DNA of 64,000 bases from Letharia columbiana (lineage: Eukaryota; Ascomycota; Lecanoromycetes; Lecanorales; Parmeliaceae): the NCBI RefSeq assembly GCF_014066305.1, contig NW_023501061.1, forward strand, positions 248,001-312,000, in the 5' to 3' direction. A program made the position numbers and the translations under genes. This document shows, piece after piece, positions 12,182 through 25,567 of this stretch. Under the pieces are notes generated by a model. It had not been told where the DNA came from. It was given only the letters and a program-made list of their open reading frames with translations, and made no database searches. Each line of letters begins with the position of its first letter. Position 1 is the first letter of the stretch.

Positions 12182-15100
12182 GGTCGTTGCGTTGTTTAGA
12201 CAATGAAACAGATGGCGGCGGAGCAAAGCACAAACACGTAAGGTTTCGTGCTTCACGCTTCAATTAGATACAACATCAAGGAATGAATCGCAGTGATGAA
12301 AATTACGCGTGCCTTGTTCGTATTACCGATTCAGCCTTATCCACACCGAGATATCTACTTTGGATAAACACTGCTGAACACTGCTGAGACATACCTAGAA
12401 CTTGAGAAATTTTCAGATCGATAATGGCGGTGATAGCTAGGCTTCAGCATCATTGGCAAGGTTTCTATTGGTCCACACGCTTCTAGCCAGAACTTGAAGG
12501 CTCGGGGACTACAGATCAAAAAGCGCTACAATATACGTTGGCATAACAACGTCGACCAGGCATGCTGCCAAGAAAAGTGGCAGTCTTGGGCACTGGTATG
12601 ATGCCATGTTCCAAATCTATTGCAGCCAGAGGTAGTAAGCCAAGAAAATCTGGCAATCGATGTGCAGAAACAGCCTGAACAGCGTGCTCTATGAACTATG
12701 GACCGTAGACCCGGTACTTTGTGATTGTATTGTCGACATTCGAGGGGGTTCAAGCAGTGCATATACCTTGCTTTCTGACAACGCGCTTGCCAGCCGGAGA
12801 GTCAGTCAGACTCATGCACACTGTGCACTTCAGACTCCTTTTCTCATGGTGACGCATACCAATTCGCAGGGATGCTTTGGCTACTGAATTACAATCTGAC
12901 GGAAACTGTACTCTTCGGAGGCTTATTTTGGGCGATCCCTGCTGGACGTGGACGCTGGAATAAGCCAAAGGGAGAGCTGAAGCTGGCGTTGTAAAACATT
13001 AAAAAAAAAAGTGGCCTGGTATGGTTTTCACAGGCGTCCAACGACTGCCACCTTGAAACCCTCATCGAGAATTCGGCATGTGATCATTCTCGTGGCAACT
13101 TCTCTTAGGTCTTTATGCTGTCCTCTTCTCAAGCATGTGAGAATCCGGCCTCCCGCTCTGCACACCACTTCAAAGGCCTCGAATCGATTCTGGCGGATCC
13201 CCCAACCAATGATACAAGTGCTCTGGACATCTCGACTGCACCTTACTGCAGGCTTTGCCTCACTCATCACAGCATTCTGAGATGTGTGCCTTTCGAAAGG
13301 TGTGCATCATTGTCAGGCGTCGCACAACCCATTCATTCCGTCAGCAGGTATCCGTTCTTCCCCACTGCTTGAGACCCTGAGCAAAGAAAGAGACAAGTTC
13401 ATGGCTGCGCTAAAGCGAAAGGATTGACTTTCTTTGTACAGTTTGATAGAGTTCTGAGAAGGAGCTCGACTCCAACTCGAGTCCAGGCACAAGGCTTCAT
13501 CATGGAAATCGGCTGCAAACTAGTGTGGACGTCTTTGACACTGATGGGTTTCCACGATGTCATTTGATTGCATTTCTGTTTCTTTCATCGGCCTCGGATT
13601 CTGTGAAGCTATGACGGAGACTCTAATAAGCAAGCAAGCAAGCCTCCACGAAAAACCATCACTACCACAGATACACGGCGGCAACGCCACCCGATGATTG
13701 ATTACATTCTCTTGATCAGCAGTCACTGCGATTGCCCCAGACGGAGGATTCGTGTCGGTGAGAAGGAATCAGCTATCGCTTGAGCTGATCTCAAGTACAC
13801 TAAAAGGAAGGTATGGTCATGGATCATTCGACTTGAGGGTGTGAGAGAGCTCTCAGAAGCAAATATGTACCCCACTCTCCTCTTTTCCATTGGTGGTGGC
13901 CCCACCTGCACGGAGCAAGTGAGTGAAGGCCCGACTACGGTACTTCCTGTGGCTGTTTCGTTCCGTTGGGTTGGTTCCGACTAATTTATAAGGCGCAAAG
14001 TGATGATGGATCCCCACGAAGCCAAGAAAACGCCAAGCCTGCAAATCCCCCTCGGCCGAGCCGACTTTCTGCGAATTTTAAGCTATTTCATTGGTGGCCA
14101 GATACAGCCACCATTTTTGGAGTAAGATCGCATCTGAGCATTTCCTCGTCCCCGACCGAGGCGTCTGAGTCAGATCTAGATGCGGCAGTGGACACGAATC
14201 CGAGATGCCTTTGAAACGTCATTCGATTCATCATTTCCCCACAAAGTGAGGAAAGAGCGCATCGCATCTACTCGTACGATACATCAATAACTCCGACTAA
14301 GTGCGCATGACGGAATCACTTGATCATCTTCAGACGACTTCAGCAAGATGATGCATGGACTTGGGGTAGAGTAACGACAAAAGACAAAAGCGTGCGCCGA
14401 GTCCTTTCGCCATGCGATGGAGAAAGGAAGAATGTTCCCTACAATGGCTGGACCTAGTGACGACATGGTGGTTTCGCAACAAGCACGTTGATCGTGATCC
14501 TTCTTGCGCGTGGGCACGAAGATGATCTAAGAATGGATGTCAGATCCTTCATGCACCCAAAGGTGTGGAAGAGCGAGTTCGCCCATATTAGCCTCGGCCC
14601 CGGCTTCGACGAACGCGAACATCCGTTGGTAATGTTTCCATCAAGTGCCGCTCTTGTCCCTAGAACATTGACCCAAATGTGGGTCAGGCATGGAGAGTGT
14701 ACTTCTATGCAACCACATGAGGCGCCGTTAAGCCTTGCATGTGTGTAGACAATGCAGGGTCTCCTAAAGACAGATTTCTACCCACCACCTCGATTCTGGG
14801 TCGCCGCGTCGCGCTTTTTCCCAGAGACTAAGAGGTCAGGTCGGTCTCGACGCATCCTTGAAAACGCAAGCCAGTGCGCCAGAAGAGGTAAAGATTTGGG
14901 TTCCGCCTCTTGTGGCCATTCTATTCTCCCGGGACAAATGGGGTAGTACTGTCGACCATCATCAGATCATGCGAACAAGCGGGCTGGTGACATTGTTATC
15001 AATATATTCTTCGTTTCGGAATGGAGAAAGGAACGAATTACCCAAGTGAGGAGTCCAAAGGCAGCCGAAAACGGGGACCGAAAGACGCGAAGCCAAAGAA

Positions 15101-15844
15101 GGAGGAGAAGAAGAACAGGTATAGTAATCCTGAGTCGAGATCCGTTATGTTTGGCAATTCGCTTGAAATTCCCCTCGTCTACTTGGTTCTGCCCGCCAAA
15201 ATAAGCAAACGATGCCACCTTCCCTTTCGTGGTAATGAAGTTCCTCTCGACCCATTCTCTTGGCCCGGAACCTGCTCATACGTATTTGCTGGGTATCATC
15301 ATTCATTATGCCTGAGGGCTCATGTCCATCAAAAGGATTTGCGCCCGAGCAAATTCGAAGAATAGTGCATCTCTTAGCGTGCCTTGCTCTCTTCCATCCT
15401 TCCAGTCCAACTTCCAATGCACCCATGGACGAACTTTTCCATCTTTCCCAAGCACCATTCTCTTTTCAGCTTTCACCCCGAAGGAGCCGTCTCTTCTACT
15501 ACCTCTCTACTAATACTCTTCGTCTTCGCCCACTGTGCCGCTCGTAAAGGGATGACACGAGAACTTGCGGTATCTGCTCGCTGCTACAGCTTTATGCTTT
15601 CTCTTGACTTGGAATCCGTTGCCACGGGCCGGGCATACGTAACCCAATGGAAAAGTCTATACCACTGACAATCAGTTTCATTTGCTGTCGCCTTTCTTAT
15701 GTGTGCCACACCCTCTTCATACATCCTGCTGAATTCTGCAACGTCGAGACCTTTTTCTTTTAAAATATACTCTTACGTAAAGCTCCTCGGGCTTGTACCT
15801 CTACCTTCTTTGATTCATCTTCTACACGGTAGCGAGCAGACAAC
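12182..15844. other. Long gene-free interval (3.7 kb)
   Basis: No ORF above about 120 codons here resembles a protein family on either strand, and the frames are broken every 50-100 codons. No tRNA or 5S signature was seen. The right end must hold the promoter of the TmpA-like gene; a TTTTAAAATATAC stretch at 15758-15770, about 75 bp before its ATG, may act as a TATA element. Confidence 0.45.
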
Positions 15845-17560
15845 ATGTCAGAAATCGAGAAAAGAGATCAAGAGCCTTCATCCCCGTTCGCCGACTTGCA
15901 CGATGTCGATTCAGCCAACGGCTCCACCACTCAGGGTTCTCCGGCAGAGTCTATCGCCTCTGTCTACACCGCAAGAGAAGATTTCTTCCGGCTAGAAGAC
16001 CTCACCCTTGAAAAAGCCACCAACTTAGGGTACCCAACCGAGCAAACTTTTGAACAACCGTTTGATTCGAGCAGTTCGTCTGAAGACTTGGAAAGAGGCG
16101 CCGTTGCCCCGATCCTGGTCCAGCAACAACTTGGAGCACACGACTATGAGAAGCCAGGTGCATTGGCTGTGATGAGGAAGGGTTCAGACCCAGCAGCATC
16201 ATACAAGATTTCTCATCCTCCGGATGAATTACCAAACTTGCCACATAAGCGTGATCGCAAGATACTGAGAGGCTTGCGCTATAACCTTCTGGCAGTGTAT
16301 CAGCGACTCTTCTCCGTTGTCTTCATAGGCAACATGATCGCCTTCATTGTCGAAGTAGTGCTACACAGGCACTCACACCCGTTCGGCCCACCTCTGAGTA
16401 ACCTAGCAACCGCTGTTGCAGCCAACGTCATGGGCGCGATCTTGATCAGGCAGGAGTACGTCATCAACTCTCTGTACAACATCTTCTGTTGGACCCCTCT
16501 CTGGATGCCATTATGGTTTCGCCGCGTGGTTTCAAAGCTGTACCACTTTGGGGGCGTGCATAGTGGTTGCGCCGTCTCTGCAACCGCATGGTTCATCTTA
16601 TATTCGGCACTAGTCACCAAAAGGTATGTCGACGGAGACTTCAACGAGCCCGCGGTCATCGCCATCACCTACATCTTACTGGCGCTGTTCCTTGCACTTT
16701 GCGTCTTTGCAATACCGAAGCTCCGAATATTTTCGCACAATACGTTCGAAGCCGTGCACCGTTTCGGGGGCTGGACTGCTGTTGCATTATTTTGGGTCGA
16801 GATCCTTCTTGTATTGCACGCGGAGTCAAACATTCCTGGAACAGATTCTTTCGGATCATTGGTGGTCCAAGCTCCAGCATTCTGGTTCCTGCTCGTCGTG
16901 ACCTTTTTCATCATACTGCCGTGGATACGGCTTCGAAAAGTCGAAGCCTTTCCAGAGGTCCTGTCTAAACATGCGGTCCGCATTCACTTCAAATACTCCT
17001 ACGAGAACATTGGCAATGTTATTGGGTTACGGATCACTCACAATCCGATGAAAGAATGGCATGCCTTTGCAACAATTCCGGATGCTGATGGCTCATCGTT
17101 TTCCCTCATCGTATCTGATAATGGGGATTGGACGAAGAAGCAGATCATGGAGCCGGCACATTCTTACTGGATTCGTGGTATTCCAGTTACCGGGGTCCTC
17201 CGCATGGCTACCGTGTTCAGGCGGATCGTGCTCGTGGCAACGGGCTCAGGCATCGGCCCATGCCTGTCTTTTCTAACCTCCCACCCGATACCCTGCCGCT
17301 TGTTGTGGTCTACCCCTAACCCGGTTCAGACATACGGGGAGAATGTCATGCGTGCAGTCGCAAAAGCGGATCCTGAGGCCATGATCATTGATACACGGGC
17401 TACCGGACGCCCAGATGTGGTAGCATTGACTTATCATCTCTACCTGGAGACAAAGGCTGAAAGTGTTTTTGTTATCTCGAATCCTTATCTGACGTCAAAG
17501 CTCGTCTATGGCTTGGAAAGCAGAGGTATACCTGCTTACGGACCAATCTGGGATTCGTAA
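15845..17560 (+). CDS. TmpA-like transmembrane flavoprotein (ferric-reductase-like)
   Basis: Single-exon gene of 571 residues. An acidic N-terminus of about 145 residues precedes a membrane core (about 155-365) with five or six spans. The core has conserved His-containing segments LYHFGGVHSGC and EAVHRFGGWTAVALF. The C-terminal half is a cytosolic reductase-like part with the nucleotide-binding loop VATGSGIGPCLSF near residue 465. This layout matches Aspergillus nidulans TmpA, a membrane flavoprotein needed for normal conidiation through an extracellular signal. TmpA is related to the C-terminal membrane part of some adenylate-forming enzymes. Function here is inferred from that family. Just downstream lies a broken C-terminal piece of an adenylate-forming ligase, so a paired system may once have existed. 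Confidence 0.82.
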   Translation: MSEIEKRDQEPSSPFADLHDVDSANGSTTQGSPAESIASVYTAREDFFRLEDLTLEKATNLGYPTEQTFEQPFDSSSSSEDLERGAVAPILVQQQLGAHDYEKPGALAVMRKGSDPAASYKISHPPDELPNLPHKRDRKILRGLRYNLLAVYQRLFSVVFIGNMIAFIVEVVLHRHSHPFGPPLSNLATAVAANVMGAILIRQEYVINSLYNIFCWTPLWMPLWFRRVVSKLYHFGGVHSGCAVSATAWFILYSALVTKRYVDGDFNEPAVIAITYILLALFLALCVFAIPKLRIFSHNTFEAVHRFGGWTAVALFWVEILLVLHAESNIPGTDSFGSLVVQAPAFWFLLVVTFFIILPWIRLRKVEAFPEVLSKHAVRIHFKYSYENIGNVIGLRITHNPMKEWHAFATIPDADGSSFSLIVSDNGDWTKKQIMEPAHSYWIRGIPVTGVLRMATVFRRIVLVATGSGIGPCLSFLTSHPIPCRLLWSTPNPVQTYGENVMRAVAKADPEAMIIDTRATGRPDVVALTYHLYLETKAESVFVISNPYLTSKLVYGLESRGIPAYGPIWDS

Positions 17561-18273
17561 CTGGATGACGAGAAGCATTCCTGGAAGAAACGTCAAGCGA
17601 CCCCGGAATTGTATTTTGCCTTGTATGTGCGCGAGAAGCCCAAGATATATGGGTGCGACTTCGTTCGAGAATGTTTGGGAATCGAGACGAGTGTTACTCT
17701 TTTAGTAGCATTAGGATACATTATTTAAGATAGACGCACGCAACGGCCGTGACACAGTAAAGCTGCACGCAGCCTGGGCCACCAAAACACATGAACTTCG
17801 AATCAACAATGTCCATCTTCTTGATGCCCTTGCCGGTGCTGCCTCTGTTCCAGACCAGCTCATTCCGTCACGGAGACCAAGATTGGCAAGGCCAGAGACT
17901 CTTCGTCAATTACGATCTCCAATCCTGGATGTCATTCGGAATGTCTGACTTCCTCGTTCCTATCAAAATCTCTTTTCTGCTCGTGCTTTCACCACTTCGC
18001 TCCCAGCTCACCTTCGAATTCGAGATTTCTAGCTTGACCATTGGAGCAGCAGCGTATGGGTCATTTTGTCAGATCAAGTAACACGATTACTCGGCGACAT
18101 AGGGCCTCAAGGCATTGTATCGTCGCTCTCGTTTCGTCCAACACTGTTGTCGCCGTAGACATATTGGCGTCAAGGCGAGAAAAGGTTTCGCTACCAACGA
18201 TGACGTGCCGGACGAGAAATCTTAGAGAACGTCAGAAGGGTCCACTTATGGATGAATAAAAGAGTCCCAGCAG
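17561..18273. other. Intergenic between flavoprotein gene and ligase fragment
   Basis: Short frames only, with many stops. No core adenylation motifs (the SGTTG-type loop or the TGD block) were found, so the ligase fragment that follows has no recognisable N-terminal part here. Confidence 0.5.
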
Positions 18274-18660
18274 ATGAGAACCTCTGACAAAAGGCGACAG
18301 GACCTCATCAAAGTCCCGGGTTGGCAAGTCGCCCCCGCGAAGATCGAAACCATCCTTCTTGCCCGCGATTCCATTAGAAACGCTGCAGTCATCGGTATAT
18401 CTGCCCCCGAAGGCCACGGGGAAGTTCCACACGCCTTCATCGAGCTCAAATCCAAACTCTTTCAAGAGCACATGGCTACTTCTTATGGTGCAGCCGACGA
18501 AGAAGAAGGAGGGAGAGAAGAGCTTGTCAAGGGTTATATAGGAGAAAGGCTAGCGCGCTAAAAGCGGCTTGATAGTGGCGTGGAATTTGCCGAGAGTATA
18601 CCAATGACTGCGCCAGAGAAAGTGATAAAGGCCAAGCTTAAGAGAAATGGATCAAAAGGT
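18274..18660 (+). pseudogene. C-terminal fragment of an AMP-forming acyl-CoA ligase-type enzyme, with in-frame stop
   Basis: One frame reads DLIKVPGWQVAPAKIE, the hinge (A8) region of 4-coumarate-CoA-ligase-type enzymes, then NAAVIGISAPEGHGEVPHAF, the small C-terminal domain. TAA at 18559-18561 then interrupts the frame, where relatives usually have Tyr before KRLDSGVEFAESIP. The frame stays recognisable beyond the stop, through a degraded A10 motif (MTAPEKVIK for the usual KTASGKIL). There is no start, no core adenylation domain and an acidic insertion near 18490-18520. I read it as a relic of a gene that once neighboured the TmpA-like gene. Homology of this short piece is clear, but the original substrate cannot be told. 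Confidence 0.75.
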
Positions 18661-19620
18661 TCGAATGGATGTCACCATAGGTGGAGCAGAGCACTTGAAG
18701 GGAGCCAAGGGTGAGACAAGCGTCAAGGCAACAGGGTTGAGGGTGAAACTCTCAATGAGAGGGTGACGAATGGGATACAGGGAGAAAGGGATAAAGCCAA
18801 TAGGGTACATGCCAACGGTGAGTAGAGGAAAAGCATCAAGCGCGCTGCCAATGGTGAGGACATGGTTCCTAGGAAAGATGTCAAAACTTCACAGGTAAGA
18901 GAAATGTTCGGCTTGTCAAATACTCTGTTTGAGTCGCTGGTATATATCAATAGCCATGACCGAGGTAGTGTTCCAACAGCTGTCGTCAATATGTAGTATC
19001 TCATGGAGATGGTTCGTGCTTGTGCAGAAATGCATTGATAACTACGTTAGGGGAAGCTTTGAATGTATCTGGAAGAAGTTAAAGACACTCAGAAAATTGA
19101 TGTCTCAGGTAGGGAAGGTTAGGTAAGGTAAATGGGCTACGCTACGCCTAATTGGGTTAGATCAGATGCAGTAATGCCGAATCCACAAACGCCTCCATCG
19201 ATGCACTCGATCTGCTTCAGTGCTACTTCGGTCCAGGTACATAGACTCATAGGCAATAGCTCTCTTTGCTGGGCAGCGCGGCATCAGGCCATCGTTACTT
19301 GGTTCCTCACTCCTTCCTCTACATTTCCTACCCGTACCACCCTTCTCAACAACATTGCCAGAAGGATCAACAAAGCAAGCCACCCAAGCGGCTACACATT
19401 CCCGGGCCCTGGTCGACCTCGTGTGGTGCCAGTGAGCCTGTCAAGAATCAAGAGCAAATCGTTCATATTCATACACTCAATGCAAGTATGAATGGAGCCG
19501 CACGTTCGTCGAATGTTGTTGACCTGTTGCCTCTGATAGCTGTCAACCAAATAAGCGCGCAACAATAAACACTCTCCTCCAACGCTTCAGTACCTGCCAC
19601 GATCGCTCCACCAGCATATA
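18661..19620. other. Intergenic: upstream region of the SR-protein kinase gene
   Basis: No protein-like frame. The part nearest 19621 should hold the kinase promoter and leader; CT-rich stretches lie at 19310-19350 and 19560-19600. Confidence 0.45.
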
Positions 19621-21663
<2,043 letters not shown>

Positions 21664-22351
21664 TGGGCTCCAACCAAGGATAGGCTCCGGTGGTCTGGAC
21701 ACGCAACGCTCATTTAGCAAGGCGATCGGTTCGATGGTGGGTGGTAGTATATTGTCTTCTAGACGAGTGGTAGCGTGGATTGGTTTGGGTCGCGACTTGT
21801 AACGATGAATGCATAGATGCAATCCTGATTCGTTGTATCTACTGGATATGATGCCGATGGAAGTGTCTATGTTGTGCATGAAGACAAGCCATGTCAGTAT
21901 GCACAGGTAGTCTAGTCTAGCGGGCAGTATATGGTGAATGATGATTTATGAGGACACGGGTAAAATGGGTTAGAATCTGGACGCCTTGGTTTTGCAGAGT
22001 AGGATGGAGGACCTGAGGACCTGAAGACCTGAGGACCTGCTGGCTTTCTATCGGCTCATGGTACCTTGATCAATTCATCTGAGTCCTGCCCTGACCGTTC
22101 CTGAGCTACGGACGAGCCCGGGGGGGCGACCCTAATCCACCCCTGGAACCTTTGGATGCCGCACCCTAGATTCTTGCCCGAGACCGCGAGACCTAATAAG
22201 TTGCGAGCCGCCCGTGGTCCCTAGAAACTCCATCTCTTTCATACAAGTAGGCCAAACTTGACAAGCCAGTCTTGCACGTACATCTTCTCCCCAATGTTCT
22301 CTGTAATCTTTCGTAGCATCACACCTTTCTGACCCATTGACTTGCTTCACC
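21664..22351. other. Intergenic between kinase and zinc-finger genes
   Basis: Contains a short imperfect repeat of GGACCTGA-like units at about 22010-22040. Otherwise nothing protein-like. Confidence 0.5.
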
Positions 22352-23383
22352 ATGCCACCTGTAAGTCTGACTGTTTAACACGACCTGACTCCGTTAACCT
22401 TACTCTGTCACAGCCATGGTCCACGAACCCAGCTCCCAAGGTACGCATATCCCTATCCGTAATCTCTTCCTTCCATGCCCTTGAGCCTCTGCTAATTTCT
22501 TTGCTGAGACAATGACCCATTGCTTTATTGATGCGAGTTGAAGGACCCCCGTCTATTGTACACACACTGTCTCTCTACTCTAGAATATCTGCGAGCTATA
22601 CAATTGCCAAAATCATGTCTGTTCTGGGCATTCCGCTCTCTGATAGAGTGTACAGACAGAGTCCGCCCGCGAAGCCCGCAAGTCTTTCTACTGTGAGCTC
22701 TGCCAAAAGGGGTACAGCCGGATCAATGAATTCGAGGCACATGAGGGGAGCTATGACCATCAGCATAAGAAGGTATGTGTCTTTTCTCATCTTTCACATT
22801 GTGACGGTTGGATCAAGAGTGCCGTCTATTCATTGGATGACGAGTGATTGTTGGAGACGATTATGCTCATGATCAAGGCATTCAAAGCTATTGAAGAGGG
22901 CGATGCTCTACGTTTGTGCTTTTGATGCCTTTGCATTCCTATACTTCAGGCACCGGTCTCCCCCTTTTCTATATCTAAGCATGCATTCTCAGCTCTTGTA
23001 CACAATGTGCTAAGCACGTTTCCCTTCAGCGTCTCAAAGAAATGAAACAAATGTCCCGTGATCCCCTCGCGGCCGCAAAAGCACGCAAAGCCGAACGTCG
23101 GGCCGACGAAAAGTCCGGAGGCATTACCATTAAGCCCGTGTCTCTCCCTTCTGCGGAAGCCACGAAACCCACAGGCTTCAAGAAGGGTGGGTTCAAGAAC
23201 GCTTTTGGGAGTGCTGACGACGACGAAGAAGAGACGGACGAGAAAAAGCAGACGAAGGCAGAGCCAAGGGTGGAAGGATGGAAGGTGGCAGAGCCGGTCG
23301 AGATGGAAAGTGATGAGGAGTGGGGAGACTATGATCCGAGACGGCCGACGGGGTGTTGGGAGGGTTGTCCTGGTAGACGGTGA
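22352..23383 (+). CDS. C2H2 zinc-finger protein of unknown function, probably nuclear
   Basis: A gene of several short exons. The ATG exon 22352-22360 and exon 22414-22440 encode MPPPWSTNPAPK. A middle exon ending at 22772 (starting at 22647 or 22656) carries one C2H2 finger: CELCQKGYSRINEFEAH then SYDHQHKK. The last exon, 23030-23383, continues with RLKEMKQMSRDP. The C-terminal part is basic then acidic and ends YDPRRPTGCWEGC. This finger type, with a following KRLKEMK helix, is seen in fungal relatives of GPATCH8/ZNF804-like proteins and is often linked to RNA processing; a role here is not established. The 206-bp or longer interval between exons 2 and 3 may hide another small exon, so the N-terminus is uncertain. 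Confidence 0.75.
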
Positions 23384-24282
23384 GAGTACGGGGATACATG
23401 CGTGGGTTGGGAGCAGTGAGAGTAGAGTCTGAGGTATGAGCGAGGACATCGAGACAGGGTCCGCATCGTGTTGCGGGCCAGAGGCCGCGTTCAAGAGCAC
23501 TTCGGCGGCTTCAAGTGTAGAAGGAAGGTTGGTACGGTATGGACTCAAGCCATCCTCCAGGACATCGGTCAGTCCCCCCAAGATTACTCATCTTGGGGAC
23601 CGACCAGTCCTACATCTGATACCCTCAGCTTGTCCACCCCACGGTTGCTGTCATTGGTGGGCTTGCGACCCCCATTCTACAGCCATCCGTACCCTGATCG
23701 AGCTCACAAAGCCTCAGAAGCAGGGGCACGAGTCTCTAAAGATGCTCTATTCTATTTTACCATAGTGCGGAGTCCTATTCGCACATGGGGACCAGACCCT
23801 CAGAACGTAGCCTTGTCTACAACGCTGTCAACTCAAGGAGTCGTATTTGGGTGCGGCCATATTCTTCTGATCGCTGTCAGTCTTGGTATACCTCGAGCTC
23901 TGAGACAAGCAATATTCCAACAGATCATCCGTCTTTGCCTAATAAAGGTGACCTTCAGTTTCTTTCACCAAATCTTTGGGCTCCTTGCCCTTTCAGTGCG
24001 TTGATTCAGAGCACGATATGTGCTTTCTGCATGACTCTGGCTGTGGATCGGTTGACAAGTCCATTGAATATCAATCATTTACCAAACCCACCACATGCAG
24101 AAAAGGAAACGTAACCACTCCACGGAACGCCCATAATTGCTTCCATTCCCCAACCAATGTTTCCAAATTCAACGAGCTCGCCCTGCATTCCATAACAAGT
24201 TCCACAATGCTGTACACTAATCCCAGCCAAGGAACCTCCTTCGAAGGCGCGAGAGGCCGTTGGTAAGACATACAAGCCCATC
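23384..24282. other. Intergenic after the zinc-finger gene
   Basis: A 178-codon plus-strand frame (23468-24004) and an antisense frame overlapping the zinc-finger gene have no family-like motifs; I treat both as chance frames. Confidence 0.45.
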
Positions 24283-25159
24283 TCAATAGCGCAACCGCCT
24301 GGCGATGTCTCTAATGGCCGACTTCTTGGACCGAGGCGCGGCCGCGGGATTTGGCAGCTGGGCGTTGCGACTTTTCTTGCGGTTGACGATAGGTGACCAG
24401 CCATACGTGGTACTCTTCTTGATCTGGGAGAAACCCTCTCGGATGCAAGGCGAGAGATATTGCCTCCACCGGTCTGCGTTTTCAATGGTATTCATGCTGG
24501 CATCAGGGCAGATGCGTCGCGAGAGTAGAATGGCTGAAAGATGGAGTCAGAATCTCTTCGCTGAGAGTGGACTAGATGTGGAGTCCTGTGATGTACTTAC
24601 TGTGCTCTTCAAGGCCAAACCAACAAACAGGATTTTGATCTTGGTCTCGTCGTCTTCGATGGGGTCATACCACTCGTTCTCTGGAAGGATCGTGATATCT
24701 GTGGCTTGGTCGATGACCCTGTATCGATAGGTATCTTTGCGGCCCTTGGTTTCGATACTCTTGTCCCAGAACCATTTGTGTCTGCAACAATCAGAGTCAG
24801 TGTGAAAACTGATCCTCGTCGAGGCAATGGTCAGGCTCTAAAATCAGCAAGTGTGCTTACACTCTGACGAGGCCGATGATAGGTATAGAAGTAAGAGCGC
24901 TGACGCGAGGGTGTTCTCTGCTGCGTCTATCCATTCTGCCGGGTTGGATCGTGAATGTTTTTCCATACTGAAGCTGGCACTTTGAGGTAGTTTGCACCAG
25001 AGAGTTGTCCTTGCGTCCAGGATCGTCTGCGGTATTCGGTCGCAGAGAGATTGTGTAGTTGGACGGTAGTGGCTGTCTTTTGCCTGGTGGCTTGTGGTTC
25101 TCTTGGAACGGTGACCCGCGCTGATTTTTGAGATACTCATGGTGGGGATAGTTGCTCAT
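24283..25159 (-). CDS. Unrecognised hypothetical protein, splice model unresolved
   Basis: Exon 1 (25159-24861) has an ATG start and a good donor (GTAAGC). It joins in frame to 24781-24601, which reads HKWFWDKSIETKGRKDTYRY and ends at a strong donor GTAAGT. A last block, 24533-24283, reads NADRWRQYLSPCIREGF with a basic Arg/Lys-rich tail. From the strong donor, the only usable acceptor (TTTCAG ending at 24534) leads to an early stop. Reaching the protein-like last block needs the weaker donor GTTTGG at 24620 or a one-base change. The protein is basic, without signal peptide or membrane span. I do not recognise the family. It could be a live gene with an alternative splice form or one recently damaged. 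Confidence 0.5.
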
Positions 25160-25567
25160 GGTCTTGAAGCTAGGCCGCTGATGTGTATGTGCGATGCTAG
25201 TGTTACTGAGTGCGAGGCTGCGAAAATCTAGTGTGTTGCTTGTGGAGCTCAGTGCACGGTCGCATAATTTGATGTGGGTTGCTCGTAGAATTCAGTAAGA
25301 GGTCGCAGGTGTATGTGTATGATGCTTGGGGTAGTGAGTGCGAGGCGGGAAATATGTTGCTATGTGTGGAAGAATGTATAGACAAGAACCAGCCGCAGTA
25401 GAAGCTTTGAGTGCTTTGTATGAAAGAGTTTTGTGCTTCTGTGCGTCAAGATGCAGAGTGGAGATGTTTGAAGGAAGTAGTAAAGGAAGAGAAAGTTTGG
25501 GGTTTATATACCAATGCACAATTTGCAGATAATTGGCATTTTTCAAACGCCTCAATTGATTAGAAAA
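25160..25567. other. Intergenic between GatA 3' end and the hypothetical gene's 5' end
   Basis: Includes the upstream region of the minus-strand hypothetical gene. Two imperfect copies of a TGTATGTGTRYGATGCT-like segment occur at about 25178-25200 and 25309-25326. No gene seen. Confidence 0.4.

Noticed and set aside
22946..23581. 211-codon minus-strand frame
   Set aside because: Antisense to the zinc-finger gene's last exon and intron, with no motif.
23468..24004. 178-codon plus-strand frame
   Set aside because: No family-like segment, no promoter or splice support; treated as chance.
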